Below are positions 44,613-54,166 of a stretch of DNA of 64,000 bases, piece after piece. This stretch comes from Cellvibrio sp. PSBB023 (GTDB lineage: Bacteria; Pseudomonadota; Gammaproteobacteria; Pseudomonadales; Cellvibrionaceae): assembly GCF_002007605.1 (NCBI RefSeq), contig NZ_CP019799.1, forward strand, positions 3,574,001-3,638,000, in the 5' to 3' direction. The position numbers and the translations under genes were made by a program. The notes below the pieces were generated by a model, which was not told the DNA's origin, did no database searches, and saw nothing but the letters and a program-made list of their open reading frames with translations. Within the stretch, counting starts at the first letter, position 1. Each line of letters opens with the position of its first letter.

Positions 44613-46117
44613 ATGAAAAAAATTGTGATTGTAGGCGGCGGTACAGCCGGTTGGATGAGCGCGTTAATTATGGCGCGCGAGTGGAGCCGGCAAGGTGTCA
44701 GTATCTGTTTGGTGGAGTCGCCTGAGGTTGGCATTATCGGTGTGGGTGAGGGTTCAACGCCTGCGCTGAAATTATTTTTTGATCGTTTGAATATCGCTGA
44801 GCAGGAGTGGATGCCTGCCTGTAACGCAACCTATAAATGCGGGATTCGTTTTGATGGTTGGTCCACGCACGCCGGGTTTGAATCCTACTTCCATCCGTTT
44901 TCTGCGGCGTTGGATCGACAGACCTTGCCGATGTTTATGCACAATGCGCAAGCGCGGTTGCGCGGTGCCAATGTCTATGCCCAACCGGATCGTTTTTTTA
45001 TTGCGTCACGCCTGGCGCAGCAGTGCCTCGCCCCCGTTGCCCCGAGCATTTCCCGTTTGATGTGCACTATGGCTACCATTTTGATTCCACCTTGCTCGGG
45101 CAATTTTTACGCAAGAAAGCGCTGGCCTTGGGTGTGGTGCACGAGCTTGGCCATGTAGTGGCGGTGAAGCAGCATGAACATGGTGATATTGCCAGCGTGC
45201 AATTGGCGGGCGACAAACATATCGCTGCGGATTTTTTTGTCGATTGCACCGGCTTTTCCAGCCTGTTGTTACAAAAAACCTTGGCAGTTCCCTTTATCAG
45301 TTATGCCAATAATTTGTTGAACGATGCAGCGGTGGCTTTGCCATCGGCAATTGATGAAAAAATTCCCTCGCAGACGCTGGCAACCGCTATGTCCTGCGGT
45401 TGGGCGTGGAAGATTCCGCTCACCAATCGCTACGGCAATGGTTATGTTTATAGCTCGGCATTTTGTTCGGCCGATCAAGCGGAATATGAATTGCGTGCGC
45501 ATTTAGGCTTGTTGGATGCCGATGTGCCGGTACGTCATTTGCGGATGAAAATTGGCCGCGTGGAGCAGCATTGGGCAGGCAATTGTTTGGCGGTGGGTTT
45601 ATCCCAAGGGTTTATTGAGCCGCTGGAGGCGACGGCCTTGTTTTTGGTGCAACAAACGGTAGCCGTGTTTGCTGAGTATTTTACACGGGGCGAGTTTACC
45701 CATCGCTTGCGGGACGAATTCAACCAGCTCATCAATAATCACTTTGATGGTGTGCGCGATTATATTGTCACGCATTACAAAACCAGTTCGCGGCGCGATA
45801 CGGAATACTGGCGTGCGAACACGGCGAATCAGCAGGATGTGTCGCCGGTGATGTTGGCCTTGTATCGCAGTTGGTTTGAAGGCAAGGATCTGGCGGCGGA
45901 AATTAATCGGCTGCAGATTGGCAGTTATTATCCGGCGCCCTCCTGGTACAGCATTTTCACGGGCATGGGCATTGTGCCCAAGGGTGAACAATTGCGCACA
46001 GCCACTGCCGAAGAGGCTTGTATTGATATCAATGCCGTGGATGAATTTTTGCGTCGCTGTGCATTGAATTTCAGCGACCATCGCGCGCAGTTGGCGCGCT
46101 GGCAATCATCGGAGTGA
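44613..46117 (+). pseudogene. Flavin-dependent tryptophan halogenase-like protein, frameshifted
   Basis: Two frames together encode about 500 residues of a tryptophan-halogenase-like FAD enzyme. The first, from the ATG at 44613, has V-G-G-G-T-A-G-W and G-V-G-E-G-S-T-P and stays coherent to about 45035. The second, one base back, runs from about 45045 (E-H-F-P-F-D-V-H-Y-G-Y-H-F-D) to 46117 and contains the halogenase signature W-x-W-x-I-P as G-W-A-W-K-I-P-L. One added C in the C-runs at 45031-45035 or 45040-45043 rejoins them. Such genes are common beside TonB receptors in glycan loci; their substrate there is unknown. It may be a recent pseudogene or a base-calling error. Confidence 0.78.
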
Positions 46118-46137
46118 TAAGGCTTTTGCTGACCCAT

Positions 46138-46168
46138 AAAAAAGCTCTGCACCAGGCAGAGCTTTTTT
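46138..46168. terminator. Bidirectional terminator between halogenase and TonB-receptor genes
   Basis: AAAAAAGCTCTGC-ACCAG-GCAGAGCTTTTTT. Symmetrical A and T runs allow termination of both convergent genes. Confidence 0.9.
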
Positions 46169-46209
46169 AGGTTCAAGGTGATTACTGTGGGAGCCAGGCT
46201 CCCACTCAC

Positions 46210-49149
46210 TTAGAACTTGGCGCGAACACCCAGGGTATAGCGAGCTTCGTAAATGTTTTGGTCGACAACAACGTCGGTCCATTGCATATAAGACTCTTCA
46301 TACTCTTCGGTCAGGTTGGTGCCTTGCAAGTAAACAGTAACGTTGTCGTTAATGTCGTAGCTTACTGAGGCATCAACATAGGCGGTCGGTGCTGACCACA
46401 TGGCTGATGGGTTGCCATCAATCCACTGACGGTTCATGAAACGTTCGCTGCGGTAGTTGTAGGCAATACGTGCTTGCCACTGGTCGTACTCATACCACAA
46501 TACGGCGTTAACCTGATTCTTGGAGTTGTCTTGTACGGGCATGGTTTTGCCGTAGAAGTCTTTTTGGCTGCCTTCACCGGTGGTGTAGGTGTAGTTCAGG
46601 GTAGTACCCAAGCCACTCCATGCACCCGGCAGGAAATCGAAGCCTTGTTGATAAGCCACTTCCCAACCTTTCATCACGTTACCTTCGGTGTTCTCGGTCA
46701 CGGTCAGATCGATCTGGTTGGTATTGCGCAGCACGCCATCCGAGTCAGGTACGGGATCGATTTTGGTGCCTCTGGTGGCGATACCGGTTTCCAGATCTAC
46801 ACGGAAGGCGCCAACGCTGACCATGCCGCTATCGGAGAAGTACCACTCGAAGGATGCGTCATAGTTTTCTGAACGCCATGGGTTCATGTAAGGGTTGCCG
46901 TATTCAGACGCACTTACGGATTTGAACACATTGTTGGTTGAGTCGTAGTTGGTGGTGAAAATACGGCCGCGACCCAAGAGGTTGGCATCCATTTGCTGCA
47001 TGGTCTTGGTGTAGGCCAAGCGCAGTTTGGTGTTATCCGAGGTATCAAACGCGATGTTCATACGTGGCAGGAAGTCATTGAAGCCGCGCTCAATCACATC
47101 GGTGCCGGTAATGGTGCGTGGAGTACCGTCGAGAGTTGGGTAGGTGACACCATCAACCACGGTCGTGTAGGTGAAGTCACGCTCGTACTTGGTGATAGAC
47201 AGGTCAGTTTCGATGTACTGCAAGCCAACGTTTGCCTGGTATGGCAAGCCAGCTTCGCCTTCAAAGGATGCTTGAACATAGAAGGTTTGGGTTTTGTCTT
47301 CAACGATGTAGCTTTCAGCACCATCTTTTACGCGGACGTTGCCCGGGTACAGTTTTTCCTGGAAGGCGAGGTTGTTCTTCATCGCGTTAGTGTCGATAAA
47401 GTAGTAACTATTGCCATCGCTCGCTGGGCCGAAATCGCTGATAGAAGTAATCAAGCCCATATCTTGCAGATCAGTGAAAGAGAAGGTTTGTGCGATAGTT
47501 TCGCCGCCTTTCACGCCTTCAAGACCTGAGTCTCTCCATTTGGAGTAGACGGTCACGTCATTGCCGTTGGCATCTTTCACCACGAATGGCGCGACGTAAT
47601 CGTACTGGTCACGAACAACTTCACGATCCGCAAAACGGTAACCGAAGTCCAGCTTCACACCGTCCTGGAAGTCATAGGTTCCGTCGATACGGAATACATC
47701 CAGAGTGGATTCTTCATCGCGGTTTTGGTCGGCAAAGCTGGATACCAAACCGTAGCCGTTGATGTCCTGACCGAAACCTTCAGGGTAGGCAAAGCTTGGG
47801 TGTTTGCCTGAGAAGTCAGCGACAACAGGTACTCGATCCGGGCCATAGCCACCTGGGTTAACCGGTGCTTTTACGCCGCCGACATTGGTGCTCAGGCCGT
47901 GTTGCGCACCGCTGGTGATGAAGGCATCGGCAAAGTTACGGGTAGCGTCGTTGGTTGCATTGCCGTGAATGTAGCGCACCGAACCGCTCAGCTTGTCGGT
48001 TAGCTCAAGGTTGGCTTGCAAATTGAAGTTGAGCGATTCGCGCTCGGACATTTGGGTTTCGCTTTTGGCGAGTACACGCACCGCATCCAAATCGGTGATA
48101 GACGTGGTGTAGAAATCTTTGCCATTACCGCCAACTGCTTTGCCGCGATTAACTAAAGTTGCGTCTGGGTTGGCAGAAATCCAATCGTATGAACTCCAGG
48201 CGTTGTCGGCGATCAGGCCGTTAACATAGTCGCCTTGATCCATCTTGGTGTAGAACACATCGGCCAATAACTCAATGCTATCGGTGGCTTGGAACTGCAC
48301 GCTACCGGAAATACCGGTACGCTCACGCTCAGTGGTTTTGTTGGTTGCGCCATAGTCGATGGTGCCGAAGAGCACATCGTTGGTGTCGCCATCGTTGGTC
48401 AGGTCGGTTGGTGTGCCGTAACCCGGCCATTCACCAGCAGCGGTACTCTCGTTGTAGCCGCGGTACCAGCCTTCGCTGTACATACCATAGCGGTAGTTGG
48501 CCATAGTGGCTTTAGAGTTGGTCACGGTCACAATGGCACCGAAGTTATCGCCATTGTTAAAACCGGCAAAGCCAGCCACTTTATGGCCGGTTTCATCATC
48601 GGTGTAGCTGCCTTGTGAACCCTCAGCAGAACCGGCAAAGGTCCAGCCCTGTTCCATATCAAATGGACGGCGGGTTTTCAGGTCGATAGTACCGGCAACA
48701 CCGGCAGCCAGGGTTTTGGCTTCAGACGATTTCATTACATCCACGCGCGACAACAATTCGGCAGGGATATCGGTTAATTCTGGTTGGCTGGTGGTGATTG
48801 AGCCTGCGCTCAAAAATTGTTCGCCGTTCAAGAGGGTGCTGACTTGCGGCATACCGCGCACGTTTACTTGGGCGCCTTCACCCGCGCTGCGGCGGATTTG
48901 GATACCGGGGATACGTTGCAGAGAGTCGGCGATAGTGGTGTCTGGCAGCTTGCCGATATCTTCAGCGCTGATGGCATCCACGACCGAGCCGGAGGTGCGT
49001 TTCACATTGACCGAGTTGGTCAAGGAGGCGCGAATACCCGTAACAACCACTTCTTCCAAACCTTGGTCTTGTGCATAAACACCGGTGGTGAGGCTGGCGG
49101 CAATCAGGGTAGAGAGTAATTTACGGTTAAAACTTGCAGAACTTTTCAT
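46210..49149 (-). CDS. TonB-dependent receptor (oligosaccharide type)
   Basis: This 979-residue outer-membrane transporter has a signal peptide ending G-V-Y-A, a TonB-box-like E-E-V-V-V-T-G, a plug domain (D-A-I-S-A-E-D-I-G-K-L-P-D-T-T-I-A) and a long barrel ending in an aromatic strand (Y-T-L-G-V-R-A-K-F). The plug wording and size fit the large group used by Caulobacter, Xanthomonas and Cellvibrio relatives for oligosaccharide import, often beside tryptophan-halogenase-like genes. The ligand is probably a glucan fragment, given the GH9 neighbour; this is inferred. The upstream region carries two LacI-type palindromes. Confidence 0.92.
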   Translation of the reverse strand: MKSSASFNRKLLSTLIAASLTTGVYAQDQGLEEVVVTGIRASLTNSVNVKRTSGSVVDAISAEDIGKLPDTTIADSLQRIPGIQIRRSAGEGAQVNVRGMPQVSTLLNGEQFLSAGSITTSQPELTDIPAELLSRVDVMKSSEAKTLAAGVAGTIDLKTRRPFDMEQGWTFAGSAEGSQGSYTDDETGHKVAGFAGFNNGDNFGAIVTVTNSKATMANYRYGMYSEGWYRGYNESTAAGEWPGYGTPTDLTNDGDTNDVLFGTIDYGATNKTTERERTGISGSVQFQATDSIELLADVFYTKMDQGDYVNGLIADNAWSSYDWISANPDATLVNRGKAVGGNGKDFYTTSITDLDAVRVLAKSETQMSERESLNFNLQANLELTDKLSGSVRYIHGNATNDATRNFADAFITSGAQHGLSTNVGGVKAPVNPGGYGPDRVPVVADFSGKHPSFAYPEGFGQDINGYGLVSSFADQNRDEESTLDVFRIDGTYDFQDGVKLDFGYRFADREVVRDQYDYVAPFVVKDANGNDVTVYSKWRDSGLEGVKGGETIAQTFSFTDLQDMGLITSISDFGPASDGNSYYFIDTNAMKNNLAFQEKLYPGNVRVKDGAESYIVEDKTQTFYVQASFEGEAGLPYQANVGLQYIETDLSITKYERDFTYTTVVDGVTYPTLDGTPRTITGTDVIERGFNDFLPRMNIAFDTSDNTKLRLAYTKTMQQMDANLLGRGRIFTTNYDSTNNVFKSVSASEYGNPYMNPWRSENYDASFEWYFSDSGMVSVGAFRVDLETGIATRGTKIDPVPDSDGVLRNTNQIDLTVTENTEGNVMKGWEVAYQQGFDFLPGAWSGLGTTLNYTYTTGEGSQKDFYGKTMPVQDNSKNQVNAVLWYEYDQWQARIAYNYRSERFMNRQWIDGNPSAMWSAPTAYVDASVSYDINDNVTVYLQGTNLTEEYEESYMQWTDVVVDQNIYEARYTLGVRAKF

Positions 49150-49282
49150 GCGTGTAGGTCCTCTAGTTTCTGAATTGTTATGTCGTTTATCGCCAGCAAA
49201 TGTGTTTGGCTGCGGGCGCTCGGCCGGGTGGGGCTTGTGATGTGCACTGACCGTCCCACGCTCAAGAGGGCGGAATCCTATT

Positions 49283-49296
49283 TGTAATCGTTTACA
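49283..49296. promoter_or_regulatory. LacI-type operator-like palindrome 1
   Basis: TGTAATCGTTTACA: inverted TGTAA/TTACA arms around a central CG, the general shape of LacI/GalR-family sites. It lies 134 bases upstream of the TonB-receptor start. Confidence 0.5.
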
Positions 49297-49476
49297 TTTT
49301 CAAATCTTTTATGCGTAAAAAAATGTGTAAAAAATGAAAAAGTTCACAGGTGAAAACCTGAAAAGTGAGTTAGCTTTTGTCTATCTATATGAAAAATAAG
49401 CCATTAAATAGATTTTTTGAGCGGAGATTTGAAAAATAGGGCGCCGGATATGACCAATGTCATACATACAATTTTT

Positions 49477-49490
49477 TGCAACCGATTACA
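49477..49490. promoter_or_regulatory. LacI-type operator-like palindrome 2
   Basis: TGCAACCGATTACA matches the first palindrome in arm pattern and central CG, 194 bases further upstream. Two such sites could allow looping by one repressor. No LacI-family gene is in the window. Confidence 0.4.
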
Positions 49491-49641
49491 TTTCGTTACG
49501 CATGATGAGTAAGCCAATAGGGTTGTGAGTAGCAGTAATGGCTGGGAATGCTGCGAAAAGGGGTAGGTGGTGGAGAGTTTGATGCGGGTGGCATTAGCGG
49601 AGAGAACCGGGGCTGGGCAGCCCCGGTGTGTAGCGAGGCTA

Positions 49642-50256
49642 TTAGCGAATCTGGCGACGGCGACCGGCAACCAGGGCCAGCGCGCCAAACATCATCAGCA
49701 ACAGTGAGGAGGACTCGCTAACAGCGGTAGTTTTTTGCGCAATTACCGCAATCACGTTGTCGAGGCTGGTATTGCCTTCGGCGACGCCACCGACAATTGA
49801 GAATCCGCGCAGGCCGTTGGTGCTATCAAAACTGATGGTTTGGTAGTTACCAGGATAGTCATACGCACCTTCAAACGAGCTGATCCACACCGAATGAATC
49901 AGGTTGTTATCCATGTCGTATGCCTTAAAGAACAGGTTGGTATCCCAAGTGGTGATATCGATGGAGAAGTTGATAATGCTGCGGCCAAAATCATCATTAA
50001 AACGGATATGGGCTTCTGTATCTGCAAAGTTTTCATCGGCTAACCAAAGGCCATCCAGGTTGTCTCCGCGCAGGCTGTTGTCACGAAAAATGGGGTGAAG
50101 TTCGTAATAATTGTGTAAGTTCGAGTTCAGGCCCAGCCAATTGCTTTCCCAAGCGGGGAAGTCATCGTTAAAATTTTCTGTGTAAGTAATGGTGGCGGCA
50201 GAGGTTGTGCCAGCAAACAGGCAGAGCGATAACAGTAATGCAGAGATGCTTCTCAT
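49642..50256 (-). CDS. Secreted PEP-CTERM-like protein
   Basis: This 204-residue protein starts at the ATG at 50256 (MRSISALLLSLCLFAG, signal ending T-S-A). The mature part is beta-rich with many Asn and Asp (F-N-D-D-F-P-A-W-E-S-N-W). The C-terminus is a sorting-signal triad: V-S-E-S-S, a hydrophobic helix L-L-L-M-M-F-G-A-L-A-L-V, then G-R-R-R-Q-I-R. This is the PEP-CTERM layout, but the P-E-P is S-E-S. Such proteins are handled by exosortase (EpsH-type) in exopolysaccharide producers. No exosortase gene is in the window. Function is unknown. Confidence 0.75.
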   Translation of the reverse strand: MRSISALLLSLCLFAGTTSAATITYTENFNDDFPAWESNWLGLNSNLHNYYELHPIFRDNSLRGDNLDGLWLADENFADTEAHIRFNDDFGRSIINFSIDITTWDTNLFFKAYDMDNNLIHSVWISSFEGAYDYPGNYQTISFDSTNGLRGFSIVGGVAEGNTSLDNVIAVIAQKTTAVSESSSLLLMMFGALALVAGRRRQIR

Positions 50257-50498
50257 TGTTTTTTCCCGGGGGTCTGTTGGGTGTGCGAGCGTTACTATGG
50301 TCGCCGCATCCTGTAAGGTGTGAATCATCACATGTTGTGTGAAGCGGCTGAAAAAGCAATTTATGCGCCACATAGCAAGTTATTGATATTAAATAAGTTT
50401 TTATTTTCACTTTTTGTTTATTGTAAATTTTATCGACACAAGTATTTATTTTTTCTGCTTTTTGCACGCGTCCAGTGCTTTGTTTTTAAGGAAACACC

Positions 50499-51512
50499 AT
50501 GATTCCAACCAACATCATCACCGGTTTTTTAGGGGTGGGGAAAACTACCGCTATCAAACAATTACTTGGCGCCAAACCGGAGGGCGAGGTCTGGTCGGTA
50601 CTGGTGAACGAGTTTGGTGAAATCGGTATTGATGGCGCGCTGCTTAAAGAGACCAATGCCCATATACGGGAAGTGCCGGGCGGCTGTATTTGCTGCGTCG
50701 CCGGGCTGCCGATGAAAATGGCGCTGAATATGCTGATTGCCCGCACCAAGCCGGATCGCATCCTGATCGAGCCTACCGGCCTGGGTCACCCGGAGGAAAT
50801 CATTAACACCCTTACCGGCGAGTACTACGATTCGGTCTTGGATTTGCGCGCCACCCTGACGCTGGTTGACCCGCGCAAGCTGAGCGATACGCGTTACACC
50901 GGTAATGCGACTTTCAACGACCAACTCGCCGTGGCCGATGTGCTGGTTGCCAACAAGATCGATCTCTGTTCGCCGCTGGATCGCGCCAATTTCGACGATC
51001 TTGTCGCTAGTTTTAACCCGCCCAAACAAGCGGCCTTTGCCGTGGAGCAAGGCGCGCTGGCGCTGGCGTGGCTGGATTATCCGCGCCAGCCTCATCAACT
51101 TGCGCATCCGCAACACCATGCTGCCGCCAAACAAAATCGCTTGAGCCCCCAACGCGAGCTCTATAACGCCGCGATCAAACTGCCAGACGACAAGGCGTTC
51201 CTGCGCCGCGAAAACCAGGGGCAGGGCTATTACTCCTGCGGCTGGATGTTTCAGCCGCAGATCCAGTTTGACTTTAATCAACTCTTTGGCTGGATGACAG
51301 GTCTGGATCTGGTACGCGCCAAAGCAGTGATGAATACTGACCAGGGTATTTATATGTTCAACGCCGAGCAGGCGGTGCTGAGCGTGAAGCCGCTGGCGGT
51401 AGATGCTGAGCTGGATCTGCTCGACAGTCGTATTGAATTGATCAACGATCAACCGCTCGCCGCCGATGAGCTGGAGCAGCAATTATTGCAGTGGCGTCGA
51501 GGGGAATCCTGA
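50499..51512 (+). CDS. COG0523 (CobW-like) GTPase
   Basis: This 337-residue protein begins with Walker A G-F-L-G-V-G-K-T-T, then N-E-F-G-E-I-G-I-D and the metal-binding G-G-C-I-C-C motif near residue 65, then E-P-T-G-L-G-H-P and N-K-I-D. The C-terminal CobW_C domain covers about 225-330. COG0523 GTPases deliver zinc, cobalt or other metals to target proteins. No cobalamin genes are nearby and I see no clear Zur box upstream, so the metal is open. Confidence 0.88.
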   Translation: MIPTNIITGFLGVGKTTAIKQLLGAKPEGEVWSVLVNEFGEIGIDGALLKETNAHIREVPGGCICCVAGLPMKMALNMLIARTKPDRILIEPTGLGHPEEIINTLTGEYYDSVLDLRATLTLVDPRKLSDTRYTGNATFNDQLAVADVLVANKIDLCSPLDRANFDDLVASFNPPKQAAFAVEQGALALAWLDYPRQPHQLAHPQHHAAAKQNRLSPQRELYNAAIKLPDDKAFLRRENQGQGYYSCGWMFQPQIQFDFNQLFGWMTGLDLVRAKAVMNTDQGIYMFNAEQAVLSVKPLAVDAELDLLDSRIELINDQPLAADELEQQLLQWRRGES

Positions 51513-51668
51513 GTGGAAAAATTCTCGACACCTGTGGCGGCCAACGGAAATATCACCAACTTAACGGTAATGGGCTAAGGTTAATGGTAGGGTTCGCGCC
51601 GCAATACCACGAATAAAATCAAAATAGTCATAAAACCAACGTAGATCGACGGATCAGAGGTTAACAAA

Positions 51669-54086
51669 ATGATGTTACTGCTTTCACTTCTCGCGATATG
51701 GATATTGGTCGCCATACTGACTTACCGCCAGGTGGCTTTGGCGGCGGCGTCATCGATTGTGATTATTGCCTGGCTAGTGCTCGGTGCTATCACACCGGCC
51801 ATGCTCTCGCCCTGGTTGGTTGTGCCCCTGGCAGTGATTTTAGTGGTCTTGAATGTGGGCGCCGTGCGCCGTGCGGTGCTGACCAAACCGGTATTTGGCA
51901 TGCTGAAAAAAACCATGCCGCCCATCAGCGCCACGGAGCGCGATGCACTTGAAGCGGGTACTACCTGGTGGGAGAAACAGCTGTTTAGCGGCCGCCCGGA
52001 CTGGAATGAATTTGCCGGTATTAGCCTGCCGCAACTCACGGCAGAAGAGCAGTCATTTATCGATAATGAGGTCAGCCAACTGTGCGCGCTGCTGGATGAA
52101 TGGAAAATCCAGAATGACCTGAAAGATCTGCCACCAGAGGCTTGGCAATTCCTCAAAGATAAAAACTTCTTTGGCCTGATCATCCCCAAAGAATACGGCG
52201 GGCGCGATTTCAGCCCCTATGCGCAAAGCCGCATCATGAGCAAAATCGCCAGCCGCTCCGGTACCGCTGCAGTTACTGCCATGGTGCCTAACTCTCTCGG
52301 CCCTGGCGAACTGTTGGTTAAATACGGCACCGAAGAGCAGCGCCAGCGGTGGCTGCCCGGCTTGGCCAATGGCACTGAAATCCCCTGTTTTGGTTTGACT
52401 GGCCCAGAGGCGGGCTCGGATGCGGGCTCCATCCCCGATACCGGTATCGTCTGCAAAGGCATGTTTGAAGGGCAGGAAGTCGTTGGCCTCAAGCTCACCT
52501 TCAGTAAGCGCTGGATCACCCTTGCGCCCGTGGCAACCGTGGTTGGCTTGGCATTCAAGGTTTATGACCCTGAAGGGCTGCTCGGAGATCCCAACAAAAC
52601 CGACTACGGCATCACCTGTGCACTGATTCCCGCCAATCACCCGGGTGTAGAGATTGGCAAGCGCCACAACCCCGGCTCGCCCTTTATGAACGGTCCCATC
52701 TACGGTACAGATGTCTTTATCCCGGTCGATTGGATTATCGGCGGCGCCGCCATGGCCGGTAAGGGCTGGCGCATGTTGATCGAATGTCTCGGCGCCGGTC
52801 GCGGTGTGTCGCTACCAGCACTCTCCACCGCCAGCAGCGAGATGAACTATCGCATGGTCGGCGCCTATGCACGTATTCGTCGCCAATTTAATACCGAAGT
52901 GGGCAAATTTGAGGGGGTGCAAGAGGCGACTGCTGAAATCGCCGCGACCGGCTATACCTTGGAAGCCATGCGTCAATTTGTCACCAAAGGCTTGGAAACC
53001 GGTGCGCCCTCGGTGATGACCGCCATGGCCAAATACCACGCCACCGAGTTGATGCGTAAATCGGTTGAGCATTCCATGGACGTTGTGGGTGGCCGCGCCA
53101 TTCAAAAAGGCCCGCGCAACTTTTTAGTGGCCTCCTACCATTCGGTACCGGTGGCTATCACCGTGGAAGGCGCCAATATTCTTACCCGCTCGCTGATGAT
53201 TTTTGGTCAGGGTGCCATGCGTTGCCATCCCTTCCTATTTGAAGAGATGCAAGCCATGCAGCTTGAAAATCCGGCGGAAGGCTTGAAAAAGTTCGACAAG
53301 CTGTTCACTGCGCACCTTGGCCATATCGCCAATAATATGCTGCGCACCAAGCTGCTGGGCTTGGTGGGCGGTCGCTTCAGTAGCCTGCCTGCCAACGCCG
53401 ATGACTTCAGCAAGCGCTGGTATCAACGCATTAACCTGCTCAGTGCCGCGTTGGCGTCCATGTCGGATATTGCCTTGGGCGTTTTGGGTGGCAACCTCAA
53501 GCGACGCGAACTGCTGTCGGCGCGGTTGGGTGATGTGCACAGCCAGTTGTTTATCGCCTGTGCCATTTTGAAATTCCACTCCGCGCACCCGCGCACCCGT
53601 GCCGAAGATGCCCATGCAGAATATGCCCTGACTCGCGCGCTCTATATCGCCCAAGAAGCCCTGCGCGACTTTGCTGACAACTTCCCGATGAGGTCTCTCG
53701 CCTGCGTGATCCGTTTTGTCGCTATGCCATGGGGCAGCATCGTCAAGAAGCCAAACGATCACTTGATTCGCGAGTTGGGTGACTTGATTATGGAGGAAAA
53801 CCCCGTGCGCACTATGCTTGCACAGTACCTCTATGTCAGCCACGACCCGGAAGATGCGTTCGGGCGCGTAGAGAGCACCTACCAGATGCTCCTGTCCCTC
53901 GGCCCCGTGTGGCACGCCTTCCTCAAGGCCAAAAACAGCGGCAAGATCAGTGGTGCAACTACCGAAGAACAGGCGAAAGATGCCGCGGCGAAAAACATCA
54001 TCCAACCGCAAGATGTCTCACGCATAGTGGACTACGATGCCCGCCGCTTCGATTGCCTGATTACTGACTCTTTCGACAAACTGTAA
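51669..54086 (+). CDS. fadE: Acyl-CoA dehydrogenase FadE
   Basis: This 805-residue protein is of the long FadE type. Two or three N-terminal membrane helices (about 1-75) are followed by the acyl-CoA dehydrogenase fold. It shows C-F-G-L-T-G-P-E-A-G-S-D-A-G-S in the FAD-binding middle domain and a long C-terminal DUF1974 region. It catalyses the first step of fatty acid beta-oxidation at the inner membrane. A CAGAGG ribosome site precedes the start. It is monocistronic with a terminator downstream. Confidence 0.95.
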   Translation: MMLLLSLLAIWILVAILTYRQVALAAASSIVIIAWLVLGAITPAMLSPWLVVPLAVILVVLNVGAVRRAVLTKPVFGMLKKTMPPISATERDALEAGTTWWEKQLFSGRPDWNEFAGISLPQLTAEEQSFIDNEVSQLCALLDEWKIQNDLKDLPPEAWQFLKDKNFFGLIIPKEYGGRDFSPYAQSRIMSKIASRSGTAAVTAMVPNSLGPGELLVKYGTEEQRQRWLPGLANGTEIPCFGLTGPEAGSDAGSIPDTGIVCKGMFEGQEVVGLKLTFSKRWITLAPVATVVGLAFKVYDPEGLLGDPNKTDYGITCALIPANHPGVEIGKRHNPGSPFMNGPIYGTDVFIPVDWIIGGAAMAGKGWRMLIECLGAGRGVSLPALSTASSEMNYRMVGAYARIRRQFNTEVGKFEGVQEATAEIAATGYTLEAMRQFVTKGLETGAPSVMTAMAKYHATELMRKSVEHSMDVVGGRAIQKGPRNFLVASYHSVPVAITVEGANILTRSLMIFGQGAMRCHPFLFEEMQAMQLENPAEGLKKFDKLFTAHLGHIANNMLRTKLLGLVGGRFSSLPANADDFSKRWYQRINLLSAALASMSDIALGVLGGNLKRRELLSARLGDVHSQLFIACAILKFHSAHPRTRAEDAHAEYALTRALYIAQEALRDFADNFPMRSLACVIRFVAMPWGSIVKKPNDHLIRELGDLIMEENPVRTMLAQYLYVSHDPEDAFGRVESTYQMLLSLGPVWHAFLKAKNSGKISGATTEEQAKDAAAKNIIQPQDVSRIVDYDARRFDCLITDSFDKL

Positions 54087-54109
54087 GTGCACTTTGATTT
54101 TGATCCAAT

Positions 54110-54136
54110 AAAAAACCCGCTACGGCGGGTTTTTTA
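54110..54136. terminator. Bidirectional terminator between fadE and the GT2 gene
   Basis: AAAAAACCCGC-TAC-GGCGGGTTTTTT style hairpin with A and T runs on either side, between convergent genes. Confidence 0.88.
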
Positions 54137-54166
54137 TTGTCTGGCTCTAGTTCTGTACCGTTTGGG

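Larger units (their letters stand above)
49150..49641. other. Intergenic region upstream of the TonB receptor
   Basis: These 492 bases contain no gene. The stretch 49290-49500 is AT-rich and should hold the leftward promoter of the receptor and the 3' region of the gene at 49642, which is also leftward. Two operator-like palindromes are listed separately. Confidence 0.5.

Noticed and set aside
50370..50400. Second Zur box upstream of the COG0523 GTPase
   Set aside because: The AT-rich stretch there lacks the inverted GTTA/TAAC arms.
50562..51482. 306-residue minus-strand frame opposite the COG0523 GTPase
   Set aside because: The GTPase motifs lie on the plus strand; the antisense frame is a codon-bias artefact.
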